From Variovorax sp. DXTD-1 (GTDB lineage Bacteria; Pseudomonadota; Gammaproteobacteria; Burkholderiales; Burkholderiaceae_C): DNA of 64,000 nucleotides. The DNA lies in contig NZ_RWKH01000023.1 in the NCBI RefSeq assembly GCF_003984625.1, forward strand, positions 1 through 64,000. The letters run 5' to 3'. This document shows, one piece after another, positions 8,650 through 16,864 of this stretch. Every line of letters begins with the position of its first letter. Position 1 is the first letter of the stretch. The notes under the pieces are model-generated. The model was not told where the DNA came from and did no database searches. It saw only the letters and a list, made by a program, of their open reading frames with translations. A program made the translations under genes and the position numbers.

Positions 8650-9855
8650 TCAGGCGCCCGACGGCAGCCAGCGCTGTACCAGCTTCACGAAGTAGCTGGC
8701 GCCGATCGGAATGATCTCGTCGTTGAAGTCGAACGAGGTGTTGTGGATGATGCAAGGGCCGGGCCCGTGGCCGTCGAGCCGGTGGTCGCCTTCGCCATTG
8801 CCCAGGAAGGCGTAGCAGCCGGGCCGCGCAAGCAGCATGTGCGCAAAGTCTTCGGCGCCCATCACGGCAGGAAAGTTGTCGGTGACCATGTCGTCGCCCA
8901 CCACCTCCCGCATCACGCCGGCGGCAAAGCGCGCCTCGGCCGCGTGGTTGACCACCGGCGGCGAAGAACGGTTGAAGAAAACCTCGGCCGTGCAGCCGTG
9001 CGCCGCGGCCACGCCGGCGGCCACCTCGCGCAGGCGCGCCTCGATCTTGTCGATGGCCTCGATGGAGAAGGTGCGGATGGTGCCGCCGACCGTGGCCACG
9101 TCGGGAATCACGTTGGGCGCATCGGAGCCCTGCAGCTGCGTGACCGCGAGGAGGGCACGCTCGGTGCTCGGAATGGTGCGCGGCACGATGGTCTGCAGCT
9201 GCTGCGCGAGCGTGACCACCGCGGCCACCGGGTCGATGCCGGTGTGCGGCATCGAGGCGTGCGTGCCGCGCCCACGCACGGTGATCTTGTAGGTATTGCT
9301 CGACGCCATCAGTGCGCCTTCGTTGAGCGCGAAGCGACCCACGTCGCCCACCGGAAAGTTGTGCAGCGCAAAGACCGCATCGCACGGAAAGCGCTCGAAC
9401 AGGCCGTCCTGGATCATCTTCTTGGCGCCGGCCTTGCCCATCTCCTCGGCCGGCTGGAAGATGAAATGCACCGTGCCGTCGAAATCGTCAGGGCCCTGCT
9501 GCGACAAGTGCCACGCCGCGGCCAGCAGTATGGTGGTGTGGCCGTCGTGGCCGCAGGCGTGCATGCGGCCTGCGTGGGTGGACTTGTGGGCAAACTCGTT
9601 GGCCTCGTGGAGCGGCAGCGCATCCATGTCGGCGCGCAGGCCGATGGTGCGCGAGCTGGTGCCCTTGCGCAGCACGCCCACAAGGCCCGTGCCGGCAATG
9701 CCGCGGTGCACCTCGATGCCCCATTCGGCGAGCAGGCTCGCCACCTTTTCGGAGGTGCGGTGCTCTTCGAAACCGAGCTCAGGGTGGGCGTGAATGTCGC
9801 GCCGGATATCGACGAAGCGGGAGACGTTGGCGGCGAAGGAATCGACGATGTTCAT
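8650..9855 (-). CDS. M20 family metallo-amidohydrolase (hippurate hydrolase-like)
   Basis: Cytosolic zinc-dependent amidase of 401 residues, of the group that cleaves N-acyl amino acids such as hippurate or N-acetyl derivatives. The metal-binding and catalytic motifs are visible: RRDIHAHPELGFEE near the N-terminus, GLRADMDALP, MHACGHDGHT with the metal-ligand Cys and His, FQPAEE with the catalytic Glu, and GAEDFA near the C-terminus. It is the first gene of a pair with the downstream Bug receptor (18-base gap). The acyl group and amino acid cannot be read from sequence. It may feed the hydroxyproline-type pathway by releasing the free amino acid, but this is speculation from position. Confidence 0.9.
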   Translation of the reverse strand: MNIVDSFAANVSRFVDIRRDIHAHPELGFEEHRTSEKVASLLAEWGIEVHRGIAGTGLVGVLRKGTSSRTIGLRADMDALPLHEANEFAHKSTHAGRMHACGHDGHTTILLAAAWHLSQQGPDDFDGTVHFIFQPAEEMGKAGAKKMIQDGLFERFPCDAVFALHNFPVGDVGRFALNEGALMASSNTYKITVRGRGTHASMPHTGIDPVAAVVTLAQQLQTIVPRTIPSTERALLAVTQLQGSDAPNVIPDVATVGGTIRTFSIEAIDKIEARLREVAAGVAAAHGCTAEVFFNRSSPPVVNHAAEARFAAGVMREVVGDDMVTDNFPAVMGAEDFAHMLLARPGCYAFLGNGEGDHRLDGHGPGPCIIHNTSFDFNDEIIPIGASYFVKLVQRWLPSGA

Positions 9856-9932
9856 GAGGATGGGAGCTGCAGCGGAGTCGTTCGAAGCGAACGATTCTGG
9901 CGCAGCTGCCCATCGGGCGCAAAAACACAGGC

Positions 9933-10799
9933 TCAGGCGAGCCGGCCTTCCTGCCGCAATCGCGCGCCGATGCGCCGGATCTCGGCCTCCCCCTGGTCCA
10001 GCGCGGCCTTGCTCGTATGCACCGAATAGTGCCCCATCACCAGTTCATGCGGATGCTTCACGGCCGAGCCCAGCACGAAGGACGTGTTGCCGCGCGCCAC
10101 GAAGTCGATGGCCGCGCCGGACTCTTCGAACACCGCCAGCTCGCCCGTGCCGACGGGTTCGCCGCCGGTACCCGTGCCGAGGCGGCCCGCGCTCACCGCC
10201 ACCCACCCCACGGTGTGGCCGGCGGGCGGCGTGTAGCGCCAGTGCTCGCCGTCCTTCAGCTGCACGGCCAGGTAGTTCATCGGCGCCGGTGCCGGAATGA
10301 GGCTTTGCGCCGCGCCGTAGCGGCCGAGCAGCACGCGCGCCGGGCCTTCCGCCGGTACCTGCGAGGGCGAGAGATAAATGCTCTGGGCCGGCGCGTTTTC
10401 TTCCGCAGCCGGCAAGGCCACCCAGAGCTGGAAGCCTTGCACGCGCTTCGTGCCCGGCGCGGGTGCGCCGTCGTGCCACACGCCGTTGCCGGCGCGCATC
10501 CACTCGACGCCACCGGCCGGCAGCACGCCCTGCTCGCCGGTCGTGTCCTCGTATTGCGTGTCGCCTTCGATCAGCCAGGTGAGCGTGGCAATGCCCGAGT
10601 GCGGGTGCATGCCGAAGCCCTTGTGGCCGCCCGTGGTGTCGAAACCGAAGAGGTCCAGGAACACGAACGGCTTCAGAAACTCGCCCAGGTCGCCCGGGCT
10701 CATGAGCCGGACGATCGGCCCGTGCTGCGAGCCGAACGTGCGGTAGACGATGGCGCGCGCCGCGGTGGCGGCAGGAGTGATGGCGGTTGCGGTGCTCAT
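9933..10799 (-). CDS. Pirin family protein
   Basis: Bicupin protein of 288 residues. The N-terminal pirin domain has GMHPHSGIATLTWLIEGDTQYEDT, cut here as GMHPHSGIATLTW with metal-ligand histidines, and a downstream GVEWMRAGNGVWHD segment; a pirin C-terminal cupin follows (HWRYTPPAGHTVGW). Pirins bind a metal and some show quercetinase-like or redox-sensing activity; the role here is unknown. Its ATG at 10799 overlaps the stop of the FMN reductase gene (ATGA), so the two are co-translated. Together with the divergent LysR gene this looks like a small redox or quinone/flavonoid stress unit. A second pirin-like gene lies at 15310-16395. Confidence 0.9.
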   Translation of the reverse strand: MSTATAITPAATAARAIVYRTFGSQHGPIVRLMSPGDLGEFLKPFVFLDLFGFDTTGGHKGFGMHPHSGIATLTWLIEGDTQYEDTTGEQGVLPAGGVEWMRAGNGVWHDGAPAPGTKRVQGFQLWVALPAAEENAPAQSIYLSPSQVPAEGPARVLLGRYGAAQSLIPAPAPMNYLAVQLKDGEHWRYTPPAGHTVGWVAVSAGRLGTGTGGEPVGTGELAVFEESGAAIDFVARGNTSFVLGSAVKHPHELVMGHYSVHTSKAALDQGEAEIRRIGARLRQEGRLA

Positions 10800-11392
10800 G
10801 CGGCCTCCCTGGCGGTCTTCAGCGCCTTGGTCCACCACGCGAGGTCGTCGAGCATGCCGTTGGCGGCCTGCGCCAGGTGCGGAAAGTCGTCGAAAGTCTT
10901 GCCCTGCTGCCAGATGCCGAGAAACTCGACCATGCCGATGTGCACCGCGTTGCGCACCGGCGCCATCTGCATCTCGACGGCGACGAGCCGCAGCTGCTCC
11001 ACGGCACGCGCAGCGCCCACGCCGCCGTAGCCCACAAAAGCGATCGGCTTGCGGATGAACTCCTTGTAGGCCCAGTCGATGGCGTTCTTCAGCACCGCGC
11101 TCGGGCCGTGGTTGTATTCGGGCGTGACGACGATGAGCCCGTCCAGCGTGTCGAGCTTGGCGGCCCAGCGCTGCGCGGCCTCGTTCTTTACGGGGCCCCA
11201 GGCCGGCGCGCCTGCTTCGTTGAAGAAGGGCAGCGGATAGTCGCGCAGGTCGATCAGTTCGAACGACAGATCGGTGCGCTGCCTGGCCAGCTCGTAAATC
11301 CAATGCGCGGGCTTTTCGCCGAAACGGCCTTCACGGGTCGAGCCGATGATGATTCCGATGCGAGGTGGTTGTTGTTGCGAGGTCATGGGCAC
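10796..11392 (-). CDS. NADPH-dependent FMN reductase (flavodoxin-like NADPH:quinone reductase family)
   Basis: Flavodoxin-fold oxidoreductase of 198 residues that would use NAD(P)H to reduce FMN, quinones or azo compounds. Visible motifs are the phosphate-binding IGIIIGSTREGRFGEK near the N-terminus and PEYNHGPSAVLKNAIDWA around residues 90-107. An in-frame ATG at 11386 is an alternative start. It is coupled to the pirin gene and transcribed divergently from the LysR regulator at 11472, with about 79 bases between them; this arrangement suggests LysR control of the pair in response to an electrophile or quinone. Confidence 0.9.
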   Translation of the reverse strand: MPMTSQQQPPRIGIIIGSTREGRFGEKPAHWIYELARQRTDLSFELIDLRDYPLPFFNEAGAPAWGPVKNEAAQRWAAKLDTLDGLIVVTPEYNHGPSAVLKNAIDWAYKEFIRKPIAFVGYGGVGAARAVEQLRLVAVEMQMAPVRNAVHIGMVEFLGIWQQGKTFDDFPHLAQAANGMLDDLAWWTKALKTAREAA

Positions 11393-11471
11393 AAGGTTAG
11401 GGTTGCACCCATTGATCGACTAGACGGCAGAATCGGATTTCACTCATCCATTGTTGCAAGGAATCGCCGCC

Positions 11472-12404
11472 ATGCTCGACCTCAACGACATCGCCATGTT
11501 CGTGCAGGTGGTGCGCCACGGCAGCTTTGCCGGGGCGGCGCGCCGGCTCGGCCTGCCGCCCAACACGGTGAGCCGGCGCATCCAGCAGCTGGAGGCACGG
11601 TTGGGCACGCGGCTGATGCAGCGCTCCACCCGCAAGCTCACCCTCACCAGTGCGGGCCAGGCTTTTCACGAGCGCTGCGCCGGCGCGGTCGACGGGCTGG
11701 TGGAGGCTGGGCAAGAGCTGATGACCGGCAGCCGCGAGCCGAGCGGCTTGATCCGCGTGGCGGCAACCGCCGATTTCTTCGACTTCTTTCCCATGGAGTG
11801 GGTGGCCGACTTTCTGGCCGCGCATCCGCTGGTGCGCGTCGACTTCGTGCTCAGCGACGCCAAGGCCGACCTGATCGCCGAGCAGATCGACATCGCATTC
11901 CGCGGCGGCGAACTGCCCGACTCAGGCTATATCGCCCGCAAGCTCCTGAACGCCCTGACCGACGGCATGGTCGCCAGCCCCGCCTACATTGCCGCGCGCG
12001 GCGCACCCGCCACTTTGCAAGACCTGGCGGCGAACCACGACTGCGTGACCTCGCCGCACCCCAGCGGCCGCACCATCTGGCGCATGGCGGGCCCTGACGG
12101 CGTGCAGGAAGAGGTGCAGGTCGCGGGCCGCTTCAGCGGCAACACCGCCCAGGCGCTGCGCAAGGCTGCCATCGCCGGACTGGGCGTCGCGCTGCTGCCG
12201 CCCACCATGGCCCGGATCGACGTTCAGGCCGGCCGGCTCGTACCGGTGCTGCCGCAATACCAGCGCACGGGGCAGGGGCTGAGCGTGCTGTATCCGAGCC
12301 GCAAGCACCTGCCGCTGGCGGTGTCGGCGTTCATCGACGTGGTGACGGAGAAGCTGAGTGCGGAGGAGGCGTTGCCGGAAATGCTGCGGGTGGCGAAGGC
12401 CTAG
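11472..12404 (+). CDS. LysR family transcriptional regulator
   Basis: LysR-type regulator of 310 residues: an N-terminal winged helix (LNDIAMFVQVVRHGSFAGAA, then RIQQLEARLGTRLMQRSTRK) and a periplasmic-binding-protein-like effector domain. The ATG at 11472 is preceded by AAGGAA at a suitable distance; a TTG at 11451 would add seven residues but lacks support. It is divergent from the FMN reductase and pirin genes, the classic LysR arrangement, so those two are the likely targets. The effector is unknown. Confidence 0.9.
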   Translation: MLDLNDIAMFVQVVRHGSFAGAARRLGLPPNTVSRRIQQLEARLGTRLMQRSTRKLTLTSAGQAFHERCAGAVDGLVEAGQELMTGSREPSGLIRVAATADFFDFFPMEWVADFLAAHPLVRVDFVLSDAKADLIAEQIDIAFRGGELPDSGYIARKLLNALTDGMVASPAYIAARGAPATLQDLAANHDCVTSPHPSGRTIWRMAGPDGVQEEVQVAGRFSGNTAQALRKAAIAGLGVALLPPTMARIDVQAGRLVPVLPQYQRTGQGLSVLYPSRKHLPLAVSAFIDVVTEKLSAEEALPEMLRVAKA

Positions 12405-12441
12405 CCTCACCGGCCGATCGATTTGCACAGAAAATGCCTTC

Positions 12442-12918
12442 ATGAAAATCGAAAAAGACACCGTCGTCACCCTCAAGTACAAGGTCGCCGACGCCCAGGG
12501 CAAGCTCATCGAAGCCAGCCCCGAGCCGATGGCCTACCTGCATGGCGGGTACGAGAACACGCTGCCCAAGATCGAGGAAGCGCTCGATGGCAAGGAAAAG
12601 GGCTACCAGACCATACTGAACCTTGCGCCTGAAGACGCCTTCGGCCTGCGCGATGAATCGCTGGTGCGCAGCATTCCCAAGTCCGAATTTCCGCCGGGCG
12701 TGAAGGTGGGCGGACAGCTGCAGGGGCGGCTCGACGACGGCACCGAGCACGTTTTCACGGTAATGAAGATCAAGGGTCCGGTGGTGCTGCTCGACGGCAA
12801 CCATCCGTGGGCGGGCAAGGCGCTGAAGTTCAGCCTCCAGGTGACGGACGTGCGCGCCGCGCTGCCGGTGGAGATCGAGCATCGTCACGTGCATGGGGCG
12901 CACGGGCACCACCACTGA
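12442..12918 (+). CDS. FKBP-type peptidyl-prolyl isomerase, SlyD-like
   Basis: Cytosolic prolyl isomerase and chaperone of 158 residues. It starts MKIEKDTVVTLKYKV and has the SlyD organisation: a short FKBP domain with AYLHGGYENTLPKIEEAL, an inserted insert-in-flap chaperone domain in the middle, and LDGNHPWAGKALKF near the end. The C-terminus is histidine-rich (HRHVHGAHGHHH), which in SlyD binds nickel and other metals. No hydrogenase or urease genes are near, so a metal-delivery role is only suggested by the tail. It stands alone, converging on the CYTH-CHAD gene. Confidence 0.9.
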   Translation: MKIEKDTVVTLKYKVADAQGKLIEASPEPMAYLHGGYENTLPKIEEALDGKEKGYQTILNLAPEDAFGLRDESLVRSIPKSEFPPGVKVGGQLQGRLDDGTEHVFTVMKIKGPVVLLDGNHPWAGKALKFSLQVTDVRAALPVEIEHRHVHGAHGHHH

Positions 12919-12932
12919 TCGAAGCTTCGATC
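12917..12932. terminator. Perfect palindrome between convergent genes, possible terminator
   Basis: GATCGAAGCTTCGATC is a 16-bp perfect palindrome that begins inside the stop codon of the FKBP gene and lies 23 bases before the end of the convergent CYTH-CHAD gene. As RNA it could fold on either strand. It lacks a U-run, so a classical intrinsic terminator is doubtful. Confidence 0.3.
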
Positions 12933-12954
12933 CTTCGGCCTTCCGGCGTGCGGC

Positions 12955-14547
12955 CTACTTCTTTGCCCAGAAGCTCCGCGCCTTCTCGATCTTGCCCAGC
13001 GCCTTGCGGCACGCCTTCGCGCCAGCCGCATGGCGCGCGCTGAACCAGCCGACCGCGAACCATGCGCGCGCATCGTGCGCAGCGGCTTCGCGGTAGAGCG
13101 CCATCGCCACGGCTTCGTCGTTGAACTCGCCCAGCGCGTCTTGCGCCGGACGCAGCCGCTTCAGGTATCGCTCGGCAGCTGAGCTTTTTCCATCGCCCGC
13201 GTCGGCAAACAGCGGCGCCACGAACTCGGCCAGGTAGCGCAGGCGCTTGAGCCGCTTGCGGGTGCGGTGCTGGTCTTCGGTGGGCAAGGACTCGAAGCGC
13301 TGGCCGTCTCGGACGACCTGTTTATGCAAGCGCTGCAGGCGTTTGCGCAAGAAGCCGCGGGCGTCGCCGGCATCCAGCGGCGCCGGTTGCTCCTGCTGCG
13401 CGGCTTCCCCGGCTTTCGCCGCTTCCGCGTGCGTCGTCGTGGCGGTAAAGCCGATGAGCGAGACCAGCACCGACTGGAATGCGTGCGTGCGCACGATGTC
13501 GCCGGCTGACTGTACGCGAGCCGCGGCCTGGTCTCCCGTGAGCGGATCGAACTCCGGTGCGCCTGCGCTACGCAATTGCGGCTGCGCCAGCTTCACGACC
13601 TGCTGGCGATCGCGCAGCGCGCCAAGGGCGTGAAAGGCTTCGACCAGGGGCGGCTCCCATGCGGCCGCGTCGAGAAGACCCGCGCTCGCATCGAGCCCCG
13701 CGAGTTCGCGCAATGCGGTACGCAGCCGACGGATGCCGATGCGCAACTGGTGGATCTGTTCCTCGTCGGTGCTGCCGGCTGCGATCTCGCTGGCGTTGGG
13801 CAGCATCTGGGCGAGGCAAGACGCAACCACAGCTTGCTGGATGGTGCGGCCGTCGAGCTTGCTGTTTTTTTCATCGGCGAAGCGGGGCGTCTCTGCCTTC
13901 ACGGCCGGCACGAGCTCGAGCTTTGCCAACAGGCGGGCGCCGCGTTCGGCCTTGGAGAGGGTGCTGAACCACAGGCCGTGCTGCTGCGACCAGCGGCGCG
14001 CAAGCGCCACCAGTCCTTGCACATCGCCCCGCTTGAGTTCGAGTTCCAGTTCGCACACCGGCGATTCGCGCTGCTCGGGCGTGCCTGCGTGGGCGACGAC
14101 CTTGCCGACGTCGAGCGCCAGCTCCACCACGGCCGCGTTGGCGCCGGTGGTGCGCACGTCGCGCGTGAGCCGCACGATGTCCGTCGATTGGCGCTCGACC
14201 AGTGCCGCGTCGCTCTCGGCCAGCACCTTGGCGAGCCGCTCGCCGACCGGCGTGCCCTGGTGGCGTTGCGGGTCGATCGTGGGCGATGCGCCGCCCGCCG
14301 CGGCGCCAAGATCGACGTTGTGTTCGAGCCGGTGCAAGGCGTTGTCGCCGGTGGCCTTGACGGTCTGCACCCAGCGCCGCCCTTCCTTGCGCAGGCGCAG
14401 CACGATGCCTTGCGCGGCCAGCGCCTGGTCGGCGGTGTCGAAATAGCGCGCCTGCAGCCGGGTGCGCGCCACGGTGCCGCGCCGCATGGCGGCCTCGACG
14501 GCTTTCAGGCGCTCGGCGGGAATATGAAACTTGAACTCGATTTCCAT
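12955..14547 (-). CDS. CYTH and CHAD domain-containing protein (inorganic triphosphatase/polyphosphate-associated)
   Basis: Two-domain protein of 530 residues. The N-terminal CYTH domain (about 1-200) opens MEIEFKF, giving the ExExK signature that binds metal and triphosphate; bacterial CYTH proteins of this kind hydrolyse inorganic triphosphate. The C-terminal CHAD domain (about 215-520) is helical and rich in His, Arg and Lys, with LRIGIRRLRTALREL and HRTRKRLKRLRYLAEF; CHAD domains bind polyphosphate and polyP granules. An upstream in-frame extension exists, but the ATG at 14547 places the signature at the N-terminus as in the family. It is divergent from the VOC gene, and the two share an upstream region with operator-like palindromes. 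Confidence 0.9.
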   Translation of the reverse strand: MEIEFKFHIPAERLKAVEAAMRRGTVARTRLQARYFDTADQALAAQGIVLRLRKEGRRWVQTVKATGDNALHRLEHNVDLGAAAGGASPTIDPQRHQGTPVGERLAKVLAESDAALVERQSTDIVRLTRDVRTTGANAAVVELALDVGKVVAHAGTPEQRESPVCELELELKRGDVQGLVALARRWSQQHGLWFSTLSKAERGARLLAKLELVPAVKAETPRFADEKNSKLDGRTIQQAVVASCLAQMLPNASEIAAGSTDEEQIHQLRIGIRRLRTALRELAGLDASAGLLDAAAWEPPLVEAFHALGALRDRQQVVKLAQPQLRSAGAPEFDPLTGDQAAARVQSAGDIVRTHAFQSVLVSLIGFTATTTHAEAAKAGEAAQQEQPAPLDAGDARGFLRKRLQRLHKQVVRDGQRFESLPTEDQHRTRKRLKRLRYLAEFVAPLFADAGDGKSSAAERYLKRLRPAQDALGEFNDEAVAMALYREAAAHDARAWFAVGWFSARHAAGAKACRKALGKIEKARSFWAKK

Positions 14548-14633
14548 GAGGGCATGATGCCCGCTCTTTTTCCGCCCGGCGCCACTTCCGGGCGGGCCAG
14601 GGATGCCCCCGCGATTCCGAGTCTGAAAAAATA

Positions 14634-14682
14634 TGTGGACGCCGTCCATTTTCTTTGATATCTTTTGTGGACGGCGTACACA
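14634..14682 (+). promoter_or_regulatory. Predicted promoter with two palindromic operator-like sites upstream of the VOC gene
   Basis: Two similar palindromic sites sit 32 bases apart: TGTGGACGCCGTCCAT (14634-14649) and TGTGGACGGCGTACACA (14666-14682). Between and overlapping them are TGGACG (14636-14641) and TATCTT (14659-14664), a plausible -35/-10 pair with a 17-base spacer. Site 1 covers the -35 and site 2 the start point, the usual layout for a TetR-type repressor. No such regulator is encoded nearby. Confidence 0.5.
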
Positions 14683-14733
14683 ACGCGCTGGCAAACCACC
14701 CGATCCACTCTTCATCGACACAGGAAGACCACC

Positions 14734-15150
14734 ATGGCCAACAAGCAAATCTTCGTGAACCTCCCCGTCAAGAACCTGGAAAAGTCCAAGGCGTTCTTTT
14801 CCGCGCTGGGCTACACCTTCAACGAGCAATTCACAAACGCCAACGCTACGTGCATGGTGATCAACGAAGGCAGCATCCACGCCATGCTGCTGGTCGAAGA
14901 CTTCTTCAAGACCTTTACGGACAAGAGCCTCACGGACACCAGCAAGAGCACCGAGGTGCTGCTGTGCCTGTCGTGCGAAAGCCGCGCGGAGGTGGACGAG
15001 ATGGTGGCCAAGGCGGTGGCCGCGGGCGGCACGGTGCCGCGCGCGCCGCAGGACTACGGCTTCATGTACGGACACGGCTTCCAGGACATCGACGGCCACC
15101 TGTGGGAGCTGAGCTACATGGACCCGAACGCCGAGATGCCCCCGCAGTAA
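14734..15150 (+). CDS. VOC family protein (glyoxalase/bleomycin resistance-like)
   Basis: Small vicinal-oxygen-chelate fold protein of 138 residues, starting MANKQIFVNLPVKNLEKSK after an AGGAAG site. Two beta-alpha-beta-beta-beta repeats are recognisable, with LCLSCESRAEVDEMVAKAV and ending DIDGHLWELSYMDP, a typical VOC metal-site end. Members range from glyoxalases to dioxygenases and antibiotic-binding proteins; this subgroup (YdeN/PhnB-like lactoylglutathione-lyase-like) has no assigned substrate. The palindromic sites upstream suggest repression until an inducer appears. Confidence 0.88.
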   Translation: MANKQIFVNLPVKNLEKSKAFFSALGYTFNEQFTNANATCMVINEGSIHAMLLVEDFFKTFTDKSLTDTSKSTEVLLCLSCESRAEVDEMVAKAVAAGGTVPRAPQDYGFMYGHGFQDIDGHLWELSYMDPNAEMPPQ

Positions 15151-15309
15151 GGCACGGCCGAAGAGAACGAGAGAACGATGCCCATCGTTCCATATGCGCT
15201 CTTCACTGTTGCACGGAAGGCACCTTCCTTAAAGCACGTTCGCCCCGATATTCCGAAGAACAATGCTGCCGCGCGTTCCGCGGCGCGATCAACGGAAAGG
15301 AATATCGAG

Positions 15310-16395
15310 GTGTCCAGCAACAACGACAGCAATGAAGAAGGCCGCAGCCCCGTGCTGCAGGTGAGCGCGCTCGGCTTTCCGTGGCAGACGATCGACCCGT
15401 TCCTGTTCTGCGTCTACCACGACGACGCTTATCCCAAGGCCAACGCGCAGATGGGGCCCGAGGCTCCGCTGGCGGGCCGGCAGATCGGCCAGGACTTCAG
15501 CCGCAAGGACGGCTGGAGCATGTACCACGGCGACACGGTGCCGGGCTTTCCATCGCACCCGCACCGCGGCTTCGAAACGGTGACCATCGTGCGCAAGGGG
15601 TTGGTCGACCATTCCGATTCGCTGGGCGCCACCGCGCGCTTCGGCGGCGGCGATGTGCAGTGGCTCACAGCGGGCAAGGGCATCGTGCATTCGGAGATGT
15701 TTCCGCTGCTCGATGCGAACGCGCCCAACCCGCTGGAGCTGTTCCAGATCTGGCTCAACCTGCCGGCCAGAAGCAAGATGGCCGATCCGCACTTCACGAT
15801 GTTCTGGTCGGAGGCGATTCCGCGCTTTGCGTCCGACGATGCGAACGGCGGCCGCACCGAGGTCGCGATCATCGCGGGCCGCTTCGGCGATTCCGCGGGC
15901 AATGGCAACGCATCGGCGCCGATCGCACCGCTTGCGCCGCCGCCCGATTCATGGGCTGCGCAGGCCAATGCCGACGTGGCGATCTGGACGCTGAAGATGA
16001 CGCCCGGCGCGCAGTGGACGCTGCCTGGCGCAACCGGGGAGGGCACGCGGCGCATGCTGTACTTCTTCAAGGGCGCCTTCGCACACGTTGCGGGGCAGCG
16101 CATAGAAGGCCCGGCCGCCATCGAGCTGCGCGCCGATGCGGCTGTGGACTTGGTCAATGGCAACGAAGAGGCCAGCGAATTCCTGCTGCTGCAAGGCCGC
16201 CCGATTGCGGAGCCCGTGGTGCAGTACGGGCCCTTCGTGATGAACACGCAGGCGGAGATCAGCCAGACGCTGGCCGATTACCGCCGCACACAATTCGGCG
16301 GCTGGCCGTGGAGCGACCCGGCGCCGGTGCATGGCCGCGATGAGGCGCGTTTTGCGCGGCACCCGGGTGGGCGCGAAGAAAAACCGAGGCCTTGA
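15310..16395 (+). CDS. Pirin family protein
   Basis: Bicupin pirin homologue of 361 residues, longer than the one at 9933-10799. The core shows HPHRGFETVTIVRKG with metal-ligand histidines and QWLTAGKGIVHSEMFP; the C-terminal half has a second cupin ending near QYGPFVMNTQAEI. I chose the GTG at 15310 because AAAGGA lies about 8 bases before it; an ATG at 15178 would add 44 residues of non-conserved, low-quality sequence. It follows the VOC gene by about 160 bases and may share its regulation. Function is unknown beyond metal binding and possible redox sensing. Confidence 0.88.
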   Translation: MSSNNDSNEEGRSPVLQVSALGFPWQTIDPFLFCVYHDDAYPKANAQMGPEAPLAGRQIGQDFSRKDGWSMYHGDTVPGFPSHPHRGFETVTIVRKGLVDHSDSLGATARFGGGDVQWLTAGKGIVHSEMFPLLDANAPNPLELFQIWLNLPARSKMADPHFTMFWSEAIPRFASDDANGGRTEVAIIAGRFGDSAGNGNASAPIAPLAPPPDSWAAQANADVAIWTLKMTPGAQWTLPGATGEGTRRMLYFFKGAFAHVAGQRIEGPAAIELRADAAVDLVNGNEEASEFLLLQGRPIAEPVVQYGPFVMNTQAEISQTLADYRRTQFGGWPWSDPAPVHGRDEARFARHPGGREEKPRP

Positions 16396-16425
16396 AAAAG
16401 AAGACGCAGGCCAGCCCGCGGCGCA

Positions 16426-16716
16426 TCAGAAAGTTTTAAGCAGCTCGACGGCGGGCGCGGTCATGCTGGGCACGAACTCGATCACGTGCGTGCTTGCGGC
16501 GCCGCTCTGCACGAACGGGTCGCGTGCCAGCACCGCGTCGAGCGCGGCCCGGTCGCCCGAGCGCGCGAGGATCACGCCACCCTTGCGCGGCACCTGCCGG
16601 CCCGAGGCCACGAAGAGGCCGCTTGCGTAGTGCTTTCGTAGCCATGTCATGTGCCCATCCATCAACGCATCGAGCTCTTCAAGCGGACGGATGTAGGTGA
16701 GAGTGACGATGAACAT
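16426..16716 (-). CDS. YciI family protein
   Basis: Ferredoxin-like alpha/beta dimeric protein of 96 residues of the YciI/YCII-related group (MFIVTLTYIRPLEELDALMDGH, ending EFVPSMTAPAVELLKTF). The family has a conserved His-Asp pair and is thought to be enzymatic, but no reaction is established for this subgroup. An ATG far upstream would give 136 residues; the ATG at 16716 is chosen because it starts at the conserved first strand. It is convergent with the pirin gene, 30 bases away, and divergent from the M4 protease gene. Confidence 0.88.
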   Translation of the reverse strand: MFIVTLTYIRPLEELDALMDGHMTWLRKHYASGLFVASGRQVPRKGGVILARSGDRAALDAVLARDPFVQSGAASTHVIEFVPSMTAPAVELLKTF

Positions 16717-16864
16717 GGACGAGGCGGCAAGTAGATCTGGAACTTGCAATCCTATGGCCTGAAGCGTGGGCATTCCGTGACACGAGAAGTAACGAAGTGA
16801 TCTATGTTTTGCAGCTTCTGCTAACTTCTTTTTCATTGCTTCAACTGCCCAGGGGAGTCGTTCA

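Noticed and set aside
14548-14733. Riboswitch upstream of the VOC gene
   Set aside because: The structured elements are DNA palindromes at promoter positions, not an aptamer-like leader; the leader after the predicted start is too short.
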